A stretch of DNA of 64,000 nucleotides from positions 393,081-457,080 of the forward strand of contig KZ478061.1 in the NCBI GenBank assembly GCA_002837195.1, written 5' to 3'. Below, in pieces: positions 31,751 to 41,310 of the stretch (the stretch's first letter is position 1; each line of letters starts with the position of its first letter). Source of the stretch: Enterobacterales bacterium CwR94 (GTDB lineage Bacteria > Pseudomonadota > Gammaproteobacteria > Enterobacterales > Enterobacteriaceae). A program made the translations under genes and the position numbers. The notes under the pieces were generated by a model that saw only the letters and a list, made by a program, of their open reading frames with translations, had not been told where the DNA came from and did not search any database.

Positions 31751-31771
31751 TCATTCCGTTGCAGAAACATC

Positions 31772-31800
31772 AAGGGCGCCTAATGGCGCCCTTTTGTTTT
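31772..31800. terminator. terminator between fadL and mlaA
   Basis: AAGGGCGCC and GGCGCCCTT form a perfect 9-bp stem with a TAAT loop, followed by TTGTTTT on the plus strand. It sits between convergent fadL and mlaA. Confidence 0.75.
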
Positions 31801-32560
31801 ACTCAGCATCAATATCTTTTAAATCATCCTGAATCGCCGATGCGTTCGGGTTTTCCATCGGCTTTAACTTACCGCCGCTGGCCAGGAAATCGTGGCGCTG
31901 GAAATAAGCATTACGGATAAAGGCATAGGGATCTTGCGAATTACTCAGCATCGCATCAGAGTCCAGCAATTGCGCACGGGTTTCCACGCCCTCAAACATC
32001 CACTTCACTGGCGCCATCCACCAGTTCAGCCAGCTCAGAGCCGGATACAGATCATCGGCTAAATCACCAATGTCTTCACGCGGTGTGGCGCTGCCATAAC
32101 CAGGCACCACCACATAAGGGCCGTAACCCACGCCCCATGTGCCCAGCGTATTACCGAAACGCGGCATCTCTTCACGCGCCAGTTTTTCATTCGCCATGCC
32201 CGCAACATCGATAAAGCCGCCCATCCCTAACAGGGTGTTCAGGAAGAAACGGTTAAAGTGGATCATCCCACGGTAGGGATCGCCGCGCAGAAAGGAGTTC
32301 ACCATGCCGGCGGGCTCTTCCAGGTTGCTCAGGAAGTTGCTCAAGCCAGTACGCGCAGGCATTGGCACATAATCACGCCAGGCAACCGCCACCGGACGCA
32401 CAATGTACGGATCCAGCACATTGTAGTTGAAATCAAACATGGTGCGGTTAAACCCTTCCAAGGGATCGCCGCGCCCTTGCGGGTCATTGGTGTTATTCGA
32501 ACTGGCACAGCCAACAAGCATCACGCTTGCCAATGCCAACCCCGCCAGGCGGTATTTCAT
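31799..32560 (-). CDS. mlaA: outer-membrane lipoprotein MlaA (VacJ)
   Basis: The 253-aa lipoprotein has a lipobox LVGC with C18 as the lipidated cysteine. MlaA forms a ring in the inner leaflet of the outer membrane and removes mislocalised phospholipids to MlaC. Conserved blocks are DPLEGFNRTMFDFNYNVLDPYIVRPVA and FGNTLGTWGVGYGPYVVVPGYGSATPRED. It lies 36 nt after ccmI on the same strand, so it may be read through from the ccm operon, unlike in E. coli. Confidence 0.94.
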   Translation of the reverse strand: MKYRLAGLALASVMLVGCASSNNTNDPQGRGDPLEGFNRTMFDFNYNVLDPYIVRPVAVAWRDYVPMPARTGLSNFLSNLEEPAGMVNSFLRGDPYRGMIHFNRFFLNTLLGMGGFIDVAGMANEKLAREEMPRFGNTLGTWGVGYGPYVVVPGYGSATPREDIGDLADDLYPALSWLNWWMAPVKWMFEGVETRAQLLDSDAMLSNSQDPYAFIRNAYFQRHDFLASGGKLKPMENPNASAIQDDLKDIDAE

Positions 32561-32596
32561 ACAGTTCTCCCTGTTCTGATCATGTTCGCTATCGCG

Positions 32597-33808
32597 TTAA
32601 GGTTGTTGCCTACCGATGTCGACGGTGAGAGGCTGGCCGTCCAGTGGGACGGGCGCACTTTCTCCAAACCAGTCACCGGATTGCGGATTGGCGCTGCCAT
32701 CACGCGAGATCCGCGCACGCACCTGGATGGTTTGCTGCGCCGAGAGTAAACGCGACGGCATCATGGCATCGCTGTCATCCAGCGTCAGTGAGAGAGGAAA
32801 ATGACTCAGCGGCACTCTCTTCACAGCAACGGGCACCGGCGAATGACCGTCAGACACAGAAATATACAATACTCCGCCTTGTGGTAACACGCTTTCTGCG
32901 CCTTTCGACAGCGTCAGTGTGACCGGGACACGCACGGAAGCCACGCCAGCCGCCGATTGCGCCTGCGCAATTCTGCGCTCGATCTCCGCACGGCGGGCAT
33001 CCTGCGGGGGTAAAAGACGTAACAATTGTTGCCAGGCCGCAATCGCCTGCGCAAAATGCTGTTGAGTAAAAGCATTAAATGCTAACAAACTCAACACGCG
33101 TGGATTGTCGGGATCGCTTTTCAGCATCTCTTGCAGCATCATTTCAGCTTCACGGTTATCACTGGCATCCGACGAACGAGTGAGCACTTCGGCATAGCTC
33201 AATTTAACACTCGCGTCGTGAGGTGCTAAGGTCAGCGCTTGACGAAAGGCCTGGCTGGCATTCTCCAACTGATTGAGCACCATATTGACGCGCCCCAGCA
33301 TCAGCCAGTCAGACACATTATCGGGCTCTGTTTGTAAAGCGCCCCGCAACCCCAATCCAAAGCGCGCTAATTCATCCCGGCTCGGCGGTGTCGCCTGCTC
33401 GTCCATGATCCGCGCACGCAAGGCAGGATAGTCTGCCTGAATACGTTGCCATTCACTCACGCGGGCATAACCACCGGTTTTCAGGTACAGCACCAGGCTG
33501 AGCAGAACAAGCAGCGCACACCCCGGCAGCAACCAACCACGGTGAAACGGCCGCGCCACGGCAGTTGACGGTGAGTTAGGCACATCATTTAACAGTGCCT
33601 GTTGCAGTTCCGCTTCCATTTGCGGGCGCTCTGCAATCACTCCTTGCGCTTCATCCTCGTGTAATTCCTGTAAACGCTGCTGATAAAAGCGGGTATTTAG
33701 CGCATCGCGATCGTCTTTCACGTAATGCTGTTGCGCACGGGCGCTGTGCCACAGTACGCCCATGGCGACAATCAATAACACCACGACAACTAGCCAAAAC
33801 AGGCTCAT
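32597..33808 (-). CDS. ccmI: cytochrome c biogenesis protein CcmI
   Basis: This 403-aa inner-membrane protein has an N-terminal segment (about 1-20), a second near residues 91-109, and a TPR region around 165-285 (WLMLGRVNMVLNQLENASQAFRQAL). CcmI chaperones apocytochrome c to the heme ligation complex. In E. coli this module is fused to CcmH as one long protein; here ccmH and ccmI are separate genes with a 4-nt ATGA overlap. It is the last ccm gene. Confidence 0.88.
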   Translation of the reverse strand: MSLFWLVVVVLLIVAMGVLWHSARAQQHYVKDDRDALNTRFYQQRLQELHEDEAQGVIAERPQMEAELQQALLNDVPNSPSTAVARPFHRGWLLPGCALLVLLSLVLYLKTGGYARVSEWQRIQADYPALRARIMDEQATPPSRDELARFGLGLRGALQTEPDNVSDWLMLGRVNMVLNQLENASQAFRQALTLAPHDASVKLSYAEVLTRSSDASDNREAEMMLQEMLKSDPDNPRVLSLLAFNAFTQQHFAQAIAAWQQLLRLLPPQDARRAEIERRIAQAQSAAGVASVRVPVTLTLSKGAESVLPQGGVLYISVSDGHSPVPVAVKRVPLSHFPLSLTLDDSDAMMPSRLLSAQQTIQVRARISRDGSANPQSGDWFGESAPVPLDGQPLTVDIGRQQP

Positions 33809-34263
33809 GGTTTCTTCTCCTGATGGCCGAGCAAAGCGGCTAAACGAGCCTGTTCATCGGCATTCAACGGCGCAGTGTCGCGGCGGCGACGACTGCGCAG
33901 GACAATCACCATGCCACCGCCAACCACGAACAGCAGCGGGCCCAACCACAGCACCAGCGTTGAGGCTTCCAGCGGCGGGTTGTACGTCACAAAATGGCCG
34001 TAACGCGCCACCATGTAATCGGTGATCTGCGCAGGCGTTTGACCTTGTTGCAGCAATTCATAGACTTTCAGCCGCATATCCGCGGCAATCATGGCATTGG
34101 AATCCGCAATGCTGTTGTTCTGGCACTTTGGACAGCGCAAGCCGTGGGTGATGTCGCGGTACTGCTGCTCTTGCTCAGGAGATGTAAACGAATAGGTGTC
34201 AATGGCCGCCAGCGTCCAGGCTGAATACAGCAGGCTGGCAAGCAGGATAATCAAGGATTTCAC
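33805..34263 (-). CDS. ccmH: cytochrome c maturation thiol protein CcmH
   Basis: The 152-aa protein has a signal peptide, the redox pair C44-x2-C47 in LRCPKCQNNSIADSNA, and a C-terminal membrane anchor (about 107-127). It keeps apocytochrome CXXCH thiols reduced for heme attachment. The start is GTG at 34263, sharing GTGA with the dsbE stop (4-nt overlap) and preceded by AGGAG. Upstream residues in the open frame lie inside dsbE and are not used. Confidence 0.92.
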   Translation of the reverse strand: MKSLIILLASLLYSAWTLAAIDTYSFTSPEQEQQYRDITHGLRCPKCQNNSIADSNAMIAADMRLKVYELLQQGQTPAQITDYMVARYGHFVTYNPPLEASTLVLWLGPLLFVVGGGMVIVLRSRRRRDTAPLNADEQARLAALLGHQEKKP

Positions 34264-34817
34264 GCGCCACTCTCCTGCGAATATTTCTGCCACAGCGGTA
34301 AAACCTCTTGCTGCCATACGCGTTCATTCATATCCCCGGCGTGGCGATAGCGAATAATCCCTTTGCCATCAATCAGGAAGGTCTCTGGCGCACCGTAAAC
34401 CCCCAGATCAAGGCCCAACATCCCATTGCCGTCGTACAAACTCAGCGCATAGGGATTCCCCAATGCATTCAGCCAGTGCACGGCTTTGTTACGATCGTCT
34501 TTGTAGTTCAATCCCACGACCCGCACACCAAGCTCTGCCAGGGTGTTCAGATACTGGTGCTCAGCGCGGCAGGTTGGACACCAGGTCGCCCAGACATTCA
34601 ACAGGATCGGTTTGCCACTGGTTAAAATGGCTTGATCGTAAAGGGTGCCCGGTTTATCCAGTGACTCTAAGCGGAAAACCGGCACCGGTTTACCAATCAG
34701 CGCGGATTCCAGCCGGGTAGGATCATCACCGTTAGCATTACGCGTCAATTGCCACAACAGCGCGGCGGCCAGCAACAGAAACAGCACCAGCGGAATGAAC
34801 AGAATTTTCTTCTTCAT
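34260..34817 (-). CDS. dsbE: thiol:disulfide interchange protein DsbE (CcmG)
   Basis: The 185-aa membrane-anchored thioredoxin has the active site WATWCPTC with C80 and C83 and a single N-terminal helix (about 5-22). It passes reductant from DsbD to CcmH or the apocytochrome. The GVYGAPETFLIDGKGIIRYRHAG block is typical. It overlaps ccmF by 4 nt and ccmH by 4 nt. Confidence 0.95.
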   Translation of the reverse strand: MKKKILFIPLVLFLLLAAALLWQLTRNANGDDPTRLESALIGKPVPVFRLESLDKPGTLYDQAILTSGKPILLNVWATWCPTCRAEHQYLNTLAELGVRVVGLNYKDDRNKAVHWLNALGNPYALSLYDGNGMLGLDLGVYGAPETFLIDGKGIIRYRHAGDMNERVWQQEVLPLWQKYSQESGA

Positions 34818-36769
34818 GCGAGCCCCTTCTGCGCCTGTTTACGGGAACGATAGCGGGGATCGAGCAGACACAGCATCCCGCCCACGGCCATCAACACGCC
34901 CCCCAACCAAATCCAACGCACAAACGGCTTGTAGTAGACCCGTACCGCCCAACTGTCGTTATCCAGCTCTTCACCCAATGCGGCATACAGATCGCGGGTC
35001 AGCCCACCGTCGATTGCCGCTTCCGTCATCATGGTGCGCGCCACGCTGTAAAAACGCTTCTCTGCATGCAGTGTGGCTTCTGGCTTGCCTTTGTAGGTCA
35101 CATCAAACACCCCAGCGCCACCCACATAGTTCGGCCCGGTGAGATCCCGCACCCCGCGAAACACAAAGTGATAATGATGAATATCCAGCGTATCGCCAGC
35201 CTTCATGCGCACATCACGCTCAATGCTGTAGTTTTGGCTAAAGGCAATACCTATCACCGTGACCGCCACCCCGACGTGCCCCAACACCATTCCCCAATGA
35301 CTGCGCGATAAATGGCGCAGCCCTTGCCAGAAAGTGTGCCGGTGCGTTGCCCGTTCATGCAGCTCCATCAGCGTCAGTATCACCACCCACAGCGCCATCA
35401 TTAAGCCCACCACGCTCATCGCTTCAATGCGATCCTGCATCCACCACGGCAGTAGCAGAGAAAGTAGCAATGTGGTCAGGGCAGCCAGTGCCAGCCGCTT
35501 CCACAGTTTCTGCGGTTCATCACGGCGCCAGCGTACCAGTGGCCCAATACCCAGCATTAAGGCAAACGGTGCCATCAACACGCTAAACAGGGTGTTAAAG
35601 AAAGGCTCACCCACAGAAATGCTGCCCAGCCCCAATTGTTTATGCACCAGCGGCAATAAAGTCCCCAATAACACCACCAACATTGCCGCGATCAGTAAGA
35701 CGTTATTTCCCAACAGAAACGACTCTCGCGACCACAGTTCGTTCTGCACGCGTGAGCGCACCTGACCGCCCTTGATGGCATACAGCAGCAGCGAACCGCC
35801 AATCACAATCACCAGGAACGCGAGGATAAACATGCCGCGAGCCGGATCGGAAGCAAAGGCATGCACCGAGACCAGCACGCCAGATCGCACCAAAAAGGTG
35901 CCTAACAAACAGAGTGAGAAAGCCATAATGGCTAACAGCACCGTCCAGGCTTTAAAGCTGCCACGCTTCTCGGTAACGGCCAGCGAGTGCATCAGTGCCG
36001 TACCCACCAACCAGGGCATAAAAGAGGCATTTTCAACCGGATCCCAGAACCACCAACCCCCCCAGCCCAGCTCGTAATAAGCCCAGGCCGAGCCCAGTAC
36101 GATGCCGATGGTTAAAAAGACCCAGGCAGCCTGCGTCCATGGACGCGACCAGCGTGCCCAGGCGGTATCCAGTCGGCCTGTCATCAATGAGGCAATCGCA
36201 AAGGCAAAGGCCACCGAGAACCCGACATACCCCATGTACAGCAGCGGCGGATGCACAATTAACCCAGGGTCTTGCAGCAATGGATTAAGATCGTGCCCGT
36301 CAATCGGGAAATCAGGCAGTGTGCGGGTAAACGGATTTGAGGTCAGCGTGATAAACAGCAAAAAACCAAGGCTGATCATGCCCATCACCGCAAGCACACG
36401 TGCGACGGCATCCAGCGGCATTGCGCGACTAAACAGCGCCACCGCCAGCGTCCAGACACTGAGCAATAACACCCACAGCAGCAGTGACCCTTCGTGCGCT
36501 CCCCAGGTGGCCGCCGCGCGGTACCACACTGGCAGTTGCGAATTAGAGTTATTTGCCACGTACTGCACGCTGAAATCGTTTACCACAAAGGCGTGAACCA
36601 GAATCAGAAACGCGCCGAAGATAGCAAAAAACAGCAGATAACTGAGGGGACGTGCCAACGCCATCAGCGCGGGGATCTGACGTTGAGCGCCCCACAGTGG
36701 GTATACCGCTAACAGCGCAGAAATCGCCAGTGCAAAACAGAGCAGAAAACTGCCAATTTCAGGCATCAT
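34814..36769 (-). CDS. ccmF: heme lyase subunit CcmF
   Basis: The 651-aa multi-spanning protein belongs to the heme handling family; its WWD motif is [18 protein letters not shown] near residue 234. CcmF receives heme from holo-CcmE and, with CcmH and CcmI, ligates it to apocytochrome c. Length is close to the E. coli protein. Overlaps of 4 nt on both sides (ccmE and dsbE) show strong translational coupling. Confidence 0.96.
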   Translation of the reverse strand: MMPEIGSFLLCFALAISALLAVYPLWGAQRQIPALMALARPLSYLLFFAIFGAFLILVHAFVVNDFSVQYVANNSNSQLPVWYRAAATWGAHEGSLLLWVLLLSVWTLAVALFSRAMPLDAVARVLAVMGMISLGFLLFITLTSNPFTRTLPDFPIDGHDLNPLLQDPGLIVHPPLLYMGYVGFSVAFAFAIASLMTGRLDTAWARWSRPWTQAAWVFLTIGIVLGSAWAYYELGWGGWWFWDPVENASFMPWLVGTALMHSLAVTEKRGSFKAWTVLLAIMAFSLCLLGTFLVRSGVLVSVHAFASDPARGMFILAFLVIVIGGSLLLYAIKGGQVRSRVQNELWSRESFLLGNNVLLIAAMLVVLLGTLLPLVHKQLGLGSISVGEPFFNTLFSVLMAPFALMLGIGPLVRWRRDEPQKLWKRLALAALTTLLLSLLLPWWMQDRIEAMSVVGLMMALWVVILTLMELHERATHRHTFWQGLRHLSRSHWGMVLGHVGVAVTVIGIAFSQNYSIERDVRMKAGDTLDIHHYHFVFRGVRDLTGPNYVGGAGVFDVTYKGKPEATLHAEKRFYSVARTMMTEAAIDGGLTRDLYAALGEELDNDSWAVRVYYKPFVRWIWLGGVLMAVGGMLCLLDPRYRSRKQAQKGLA

Positions 36770-37254
36770 GAGCGAGGCTCTCCGGCTTGTTGATACGCAC
36801 TGACCTGTGCTTGTGGATCGCCTTTCATCGCCTCTTTGATCTCAGGCGGGGTGTATTTTTCATCATGCTTGGCCAGCACTTCTTGCGCGGCAATCAGATT
36901 GCCTTTTTCGAAGGTCCCCTGCGCCACGACGCCCTGCCCTTCGCGAAACAGATCCGGCAGAATACCGGTGTAATTCACACTGACCGTTCCGCGGCCATCA
37001 TATAAGGTGAAACTCACCTGCAAGCTCTGAGGATCGCGCTTCACACTGCCCGGCATCACCACACCGCCAACGCGTAAACGCTGACCTGGCTCAGGCATCA
37101 GTTTGTTCTCCCCTTTGCCGTAGAGGATCTCACCCGGCGTGTAGAACAGATCGATGTTGGCACGTAACGCATACATCACCAGTGACGTGGCTACGCCGAA
37201 TCCCAGCAGAAGGACCAGCACCACCAGCAGGCGGTTTTTACGACGGCTATTCAT
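36766..37254 (-). CDS. ccmE: heme chaperone CcmE
   Basis: This 162-aa periplasmic heme chaperone has one N-terminal helix (about 9-29) and an OB-fold. H130 in [13 protein letters not shown] is the covalent heme-binding histidine, with Y134 as axial ligand, the same numbering as E. coli. The start [10 protein letters not shown] (37254) is preferred over an ORF start 15 codons earlier because it matches E. coli and overlaps ccmD by only 8 nt. Confidence 0.95.
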   Translation of the reverse strand: MNSRRKNRLLVVLVLLLGFGVATSLVMYALRANIDLFYTPGEILYGKGENKLMPEPGQRLRVGGVVMPGSVKRDPQSLQVSFTLYDGRGTVSVNYTGILPDLFREGQGVVAQGTFEKGNLIAAQEVLAKHDEKYTPPEIKEAMKGDPQAQVSAYQQAGEPRS

Positions 37255-37465
37255 GCGGCGTCTCCGGCTGTATACGCTGTGGCTGGCGACGATGTTCACG
37301 TGCCTGCCGCTGACGAATATCGCGCAGCAGAAAACGGCGCTGTAACGCGGTATGCAGGATAAGCCCCATCAGCGCGACCAGCGTGACACATACGGACAGC
37401 CAGACATAAAAGGCGTAACCGCCCATTGCGATAAAATCAGCGACAGAATCAAATGCAGGCGTCAT
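37247..37465 (-). CDS. ccmD: heme exporter subunit CcmD
   Basis: The 72-aa protein has a single membrane helix (about residues 17-41) followed by a basic cytoplasmic tail rich in Arg and Gln, typical of CcmD. It holds CcmE to the CcmABC complex and helps release holo-CcmE. It overlaps ccmC by 4 nt and ccmE by 8 nt. Confidence 0.88.
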   Translation of the reverse strand: MTPAFDSVADFIAMGGYAFYVWLSVCVTLVALMGLILHTALQRRFLLRDIRQRQAREHRRQPQRIQPETPHE

Positions 37466-38205
37466 GCTTTGCTCCCCCTTTTTGCCGCCAGTTCAGCAAC
37501 CCAGGGACGTTGGCGCTCGGTCAACAGCAATAAATTGCGCAACCGCTGTAGCGTCAGAGAAACAAACAGGAACAGAAAACCCAGTATTGCCCAGCGCAGC
37601 GGTGTGCGCATTTCCGGCGCGATAGCTTGTTGCAACATCCCGGAGGATCCCTGATGCAGCGTATTCCACCACTGAACCGAATAGTGGATGATGGGCAGAT
37701 TCACCACGCCCACCAAAATCAGAATGCTGGCCGCGCGCCCAGCCATGCGGCGATCGTCGAATGCCTGCCATAGCGCAATGGCACCGATATACAGAAACAG
37801 CAGCACCAGTTCCGACGTCAATCGCGCGTCCCAAATCCACCAGGTGCCCCACATCGGTTTACCCCAGACAGACCCCGTGACCAGTGCGATAAACGTAAAC
37901 ACCGCGCCGACGGGCGCCATTGCCGCGGCGGCCAGATCGGCGGTTTTCCACTGCCAAACCAACCCGCAAAAGGCGGCAACCGCCATCGACGCATAGATCC
38001 CCATCGACCACATCGCGGCGGGGACATGAATGTAGATAATGCGATAGCTGTTGCCTTGCTGATAATCCTGCGGCGCGTAGACAAATCCCCACACCCAGCC
38101 CAATATCAGCGTCAACGCTGTCAACAGGGCAAACCACGGGAAGAGCTGACCGCATAGCCGATAAAGCCTGTCAGGCTTAGCCAGCAGATGTATTTTTTTC
38201 CACAT
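37462..38205 (-). CDS. ccmC: heme exporter/handling protein CcmC
   Basis: The 247-aa protein has six membrane helices and the WWD motif WGKPMWGTWWIWDARLTSELVLL near residue 118. It loads heme onto CcmE. The ATG of MWKKIHLLAKPDRLY matches the E. coli start; a GTG two codons earlier is possible. A 59-nt gap separates it from ccmB, the widest inside the operon. Confidence 0.95.
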   Translation of the reverse strand: MWKKIHLLAKPDRLYRLCGQLFPWFALLTALTLILGWVWGFVYAPQDYQQGNSYRIIYIHVPAAMWSMGIYASMAVAAFCGLVWQWKTADLAAAAMAPVGAVFTFIALVTGSVWGKPMWGTWWIWDARLTSELVLLFLYIGAIALWQAFDDRRMAGRAASILILVGVVNLPIIHYSVQWWNTLHQGSSGMLQQAIAPEMRTPLRWAILGFLFLFVSLTLQRLRNLLLLTERQRPWVAELAAKRGSKA

Positions 38206-38264
38206 TTTCACTTGCTCACTTTCGACAATATCCAGTGTTAAAAAAGGGATCTAAAGCGTCTGTT

Positions 38265-38924
38265 TTAATTGAGTGTGACGCGTAACGCCGCCGCAGTCGC
38301 AAAGGGTGCCAGTGTGATACTGAGCACCAGAATGGCTGCGAGGATCGCCAGATACCCCTCGATGGGAAGTCCCATTCCTGCGGCATCCATCGCCGCAGTG
38401 GCAAAAATCAAAACCGGTATTGCCAGTGGCAAAACCAACAAACTTAACAACACACCGCCACGCCGCAGCCCTACGGTCAATCCCATGCCAATCGCGCCCA
38501 GCAAACTTAAGGTGGGCGTGCCGAGCAGTAATGTCAGGGCCATCGCCTGCCAACTGGCAAAGTTGAGGGAGAGCAACAGTGCCACCAGCGGTGACAGCAG
38601 TAACAGTGGCAATCCTGTCACCACCCAGTGAGCGATGACTTTTCCTAACACCACCAGTGGCAGCGGTGTCGGCAGCAGTAATAGCTGTTCCAGTGAACCG
38701 TCGGCAAGATCATCGCGAAACAACCTTTCCAGTGCCAGTAGCGATGAGAGCAATGCGGCCACCCAGACGATCCCCGGTGCAATACGCGCCAGTAATTGCG
38801 GTTCAGGCCCGACGCCCAGTGGAAACAATGTAATGACGATCAGGAAGAACCACAGCGGATTTAGCATCTCACCCGCACGTCGAAACGCCATCCGCAGCTC
38901 ACGCTTGAGCATGCGCAGCATCAT
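38265..38924 (-). CDS. ccmB: heme exporter ABC permease CcmB
   Basis: The 219-aa protein has six membrane helices and is closely similar to E. coli CcmB (ELRMAFRRAGEMLNPLWFFLIVITLFPLGVGPEP at the start, with the first 20 residues typical). It forms the membrane part of the CcmAB ABC system that releases holo-CcmE from CcmC. It overlaps ccmA by 4 nt. Confidence 0.94.
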   Translation of the reverse strand: MMLRMLKRELRMAFRRAGEMLNPLWFFLIVITLFPLGVGPEPQLLARIAPGIVWVAALLSSLLALERLFRDDLADGSLEQLLLLPTPLPLVVLGKVIAHWVVTGLPLLLLSPLVALLLSLNFASWQAMALTLLLGTPTLSLLGAIGMGLTVGLRRGGVLLSLLVLPLAIPVLIFATAAMDAAGMGLPIEGYLAILAAILVLSITLAPFATAAALRVTLN

Positions 38925-39541
38925 GGTCGAGGCTCCACGGCGTCTAAGGTTAACTTACGCAGGTTCGCCACGTGGGCGGGAAAGTCCTGGTGCGTGGTCA
39001 CCACCAGTATGCCACCGCGTTGGCAGTGATGTTCCATCTGAGCCATCAGGTTGGCCACACCGCGTTTATCAATGGCGGTAAAAGGTTCATCCAGCACCCA
39101 AACGCGTGCCTGACTCAGCCATAAGCGCGCCAGTGCCACTCGACGCTGCTGACCTGCGGAGAGTTGCCCGACACAAACTGTTTCGTAACCGGCTAAATCC
39201 ACCGCCTCCAGCGCGCGCCAGATAGCCTCTTCGCCGACCGACGGGTGATAGAAAGCCACGTTCTCTTCCGCTGTCAGCACAGCCTTGATGCCAGGCTGAT
39301 GCCCTAACCACAGCAAATCCTGATGCCACTGCGCCCGTTGATGCGTAATAGGTTGCTGCTGCCAGTGTATCGCACCTTGTTCAGGCGCACTGAGTCCAGC
39401 CAAAATGCGCAGCAGTGACGTTTTTCCCGCCCCATTGGCCCCTTCGACGTGCAGCATATCCCCCGCTTGCAGCGTAAAACTCAGGGTTTCGAACAGGACG
39501 CGTTCATCACGAACGCAGGTGAGATTAACGGCTTCCAGCAT
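38921..39541 (-). CDS. ccmA: cytochrome c biogenesis ABC ATPase CcmA
   Basis: This 206-aa ATPase has Walker A GANGAGKT at residues 34-41, the ABC signature LSAGQQRRVALARL and Walker B VWVLDEP, followed by the H-loop in VVTTHQ. It powers release of heme-loaded CcmE. It is the first ccm gene, divergent from yfdC. The start MLEAVNLTC matches E. coli; an in-frame GTG four codons earlier is possible. Neither start has a strong ribosome site. Confidence 0.93.
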   Translation of the reverse strand: MLEAVNLTCVRDERVLFETLSFTLQAGDMLHVEGANGAGKTSLLRILAGLSAPEQGAIHWQQQPITHQRAQWHQDLLWLGHQPGIKAVLTAEENVAFYHPSVGEEAIWRALEAVDLAGYETVCVGQLSAGQQRRVALARLWLSQARVWVLDEPFTAIDKRGVANLMAQMEHHCQRGGILVVTTHQDFPAHVANLRKLTLDAVEPRP

Positions 39542-39773
39542 GCAGGTATTCACAATGACCAGTCAGGACGGGGAGTTTATCACAGCAAAATAACCACGCC
39601 GAAAGTCACCTTCCGTTACCATCGCCGCAATTAAGACAAACTCTCCGTAAATCGCCCACTGTCGGGGCAAAATCCTGAAGAGGTTAAAATTTTGTAACCC
39701 TTCCCTACATCTGTTGTTACATTTCAACCGCCGTCTATGCTTATCACTGGACTGACTTTACCGGGGAAGGCGT

Positions 39774-40697
39774 ATGGGTGTGGATAACGATAAAAAAAAC
39801 GACCAGCAGATCGATAACCATCAACTGCAAGACGACGATGAAATTGAAGTCGATGAGGAGCACTTGCCTTCCGCCGCTGCCGCTGTGCATGAACAAATCC
39901 GTCAGGACGGACAGAAAGAGCTGGAACGGGACGGCATGGCGCTATTATGGTCAGCCATTGCAGCAGGTATCTCAATGGGTGCCTCCCTGATGGCAAAAGG
40001 CATCTTTCAGGTTCATCTGGAGGGTGTGCCGGGAGCCTTCCTGCTGGAAAACCTGGGTTATACCTTTGGCTTTGTGATCGTGATTATGGCGCGTCAGCAA
40101 TTATTCACCGAGAACACGGTCACCGCGGTGCTGCCCGTCATGCATACACCGACCGCCGGCAATATGGGGTTGTTGATGCGCTTATGGAGTCTGGTGCTGG
40201 CGGGCAATCTGGTCGGTACCGCTCTTGGCGCCCTGGCTTTTAGCTGGATGCCCATTTTTGATGAGGCAACACGTGACGCTTTTCATGCCATCAGTATGAA
40301 AGTGATGGAAAATCCCCCGAGCGAAATGTTTGCCAATGCCGTGATCTCCGGATGGATCATCGCCACCATGGTCTGGATGTTCCCCTCGGCGGGTGCCGCG
40401 AAAATTGTGGTGATTATTCTGATGACCTGGATGGTGGCCTTAGGGGATTTGGCGCATATCGTGGTGGGCTCGGTAGAAATTTTATATCTGGTCTTTACCG
40501 GCGCGCTGCCATGGCAGCAGTTTATCTGGCCGTTTGCTATCCCAACCCTGCTCGGCAACATCGTCGGAGGCACCTTTATCTTTGCCCTGATCAGTCATGC
40601 GCAAATCCGCAATGAATTGGGTGAAAAGGCGCGTGCAGAAGCAGAAGCCAGGCGCCGTCGTGAACAACGGGAAAAAGCGCAAAATTCGCAAAGTTGA
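39774..40697 (+). CDS. yfdC: formate/nitrite-transporter family protein YfdC
   Basis: The 307-aa protein has a long acidic, Asp/Glu-rich N-terminal tail (residues 1-35), six membrane helices of the FNT fold (ISMGASLMAKGIF; NAVISGWIIATMVWMF) and a basic Arg/Glu-rich C-terminus. E. coli YfdC is the homologue and sits beside argW as here. The transported anion is unknown. GGGGAAGG lies upstream of the ATG. Confidence 0.9.
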   Translation: MGVDNDKKNDQQIDNHQLQDDDEIEVDEEHLPSAAAAVHEQIRQDGQKELERDGMALLWSAIAAGISMGASLMAKGIFQVHLEGVPGAFLLENLGYTFGFVIVIMARQQLFTENTVTAVLPVMHTPTAGNMGLLMRLWSLVLAGNLVGTALGALAFSWMPIFDEATRDAFHAISMKVMENPPSEMFANAVISGWIIATMVWMFPSAGAAKIVVIILMTWMVALGDLAHIVVGSVEILYLVFTGALPWQQFIWPFAIPTLLGNIVGGTFIFALISHAQIRNELGEKARAEAEARRRREQREKAQNSQS

Positions 40698-40728
40698 TGA
40701 CAGATTAGGCAGTCAGGCGGATAAGCGG

Positions 40729-40757
40729 TTAATTTTACATGATGTTGCAGGTATACT
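40729..40757 (+). promoter_or_regulatory. probable tRNA-Arg promoter
   Basis: A TATACT -10 (40752-40757) lies 17 bp after a weak -35 TTAATT (40729-40734), with initiation expected a few bases before the tRNA at 40768. The -35 matches the consensus poorly. Confidence 0.45.
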
Positions 40758-40767
40758 GCCCGCCGCT

Positions 40768-40842
40768 GCCCTCATAGTTAAATGGATATAACAAGCCCCT
40801 CCTAAGGGCTAGTTGCAGGTTCGATTCCTGCTGGGGGTACCA
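40768..40842 (+). tRNA. argW: tRNA-Arg(CCU)
   Basis: The 75-nt sequence folds as a tRNA with encoded CCA. The anticodon stem AGCCC/GGGCT encloses CTCCTAA with anticodon CCT at 40801-40803. The T arm is TGCAGGTTCGATTCCTGCT-like. It is nearly identical to E. coli argW and sits next to yfdC, as in E. coli, where argW is a prophage integration site. Confidence 0.96.
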
Positions 40843-40845
40843 TGT

Positions 40846-40940
40846 AGTCGTTCGCCAACATCCTCACTCATTCGCAAAATCCCCGTCACATTGATACCTC
40901 ACCAAAACAGTCGTTCGCACCAGTTCGCCTAAGTTCGTTG
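40846..40940. repeat. cluster of TTCGC-type repeats beside tRNA-Arg, attachment-site-like
   Basis: AGTCGTTCGC occurs twice exactly (40846-40855 and 40909-40918). Related motifs lie at 40869-40878 (CATTCGCAAA), 40921-40929 (CAGTTCGCC) and 40931-40940 (AAGTTCGTTG). Short repeats directly after a tRNA 3' end resemble integrase arm-type sites of an element that used the tRNA as its attachment site. No integrase gene or second att copy was seen. Confidence 0.45.
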
Positions 40941-41038
40941 AAAGTCAGTCAAGATAGTGGAAATCATCGGCACAACATCAATAATCTCTCCCCTGTAACC
41001 AGGATATACTCCGATCAAATAGTCAGCCAGGAGGCAGA

Positions 41039-41275
41039 ATGCGACGCTTTGAAGAGTTAATTACATACAGTGAAGAACTGACGAATCATGAGGGAGAGCA
41101 TGTAAAAGGCCTTCATTTATCATTAAATCCCGCTAGAGCACTCTTTGTCAGTCACCGCGTTGATGCTGAATACGGCACTGAAACTAAGCCCTTCCATCTT
41201 CCTCGCCACTCTGAAGATTTGCGCAAAGTGGCGGACGCTATCAACAAGTTGGCTGACAAGCTCGACAACGAGTAA
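41039..41275 (+). CDS. small hypothetical protein, phage-like
   Basis: The 78-aa ORF has a strong AGGAGG ribosome site six bases before the ATG, which supports real translation. The protein (MRRFEELITYSEEL..., then ALFVSHRVDAEYGTETKPFH) is hydrophilic with a C-terminal amphipathic helix (LRKVADAINKLADKLDNE). It has no signal peptide or membrane segment. I do not recognise a family. Its place after the tRNA-Arg repeats fits a small cargo gene of an integrated element. Confidence 0.6.
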   Translation: MRRFEELITYSEELTNHEGEHVKGLHLSLNPARALFVSHRVDAEYGTETKPFHLPRHSEDLRKVADAINKLADKLDNE

Positions 41276-41310
41276 ATGCCATCTCACACAACATTGCAGC
41301 GCACAGCTAA

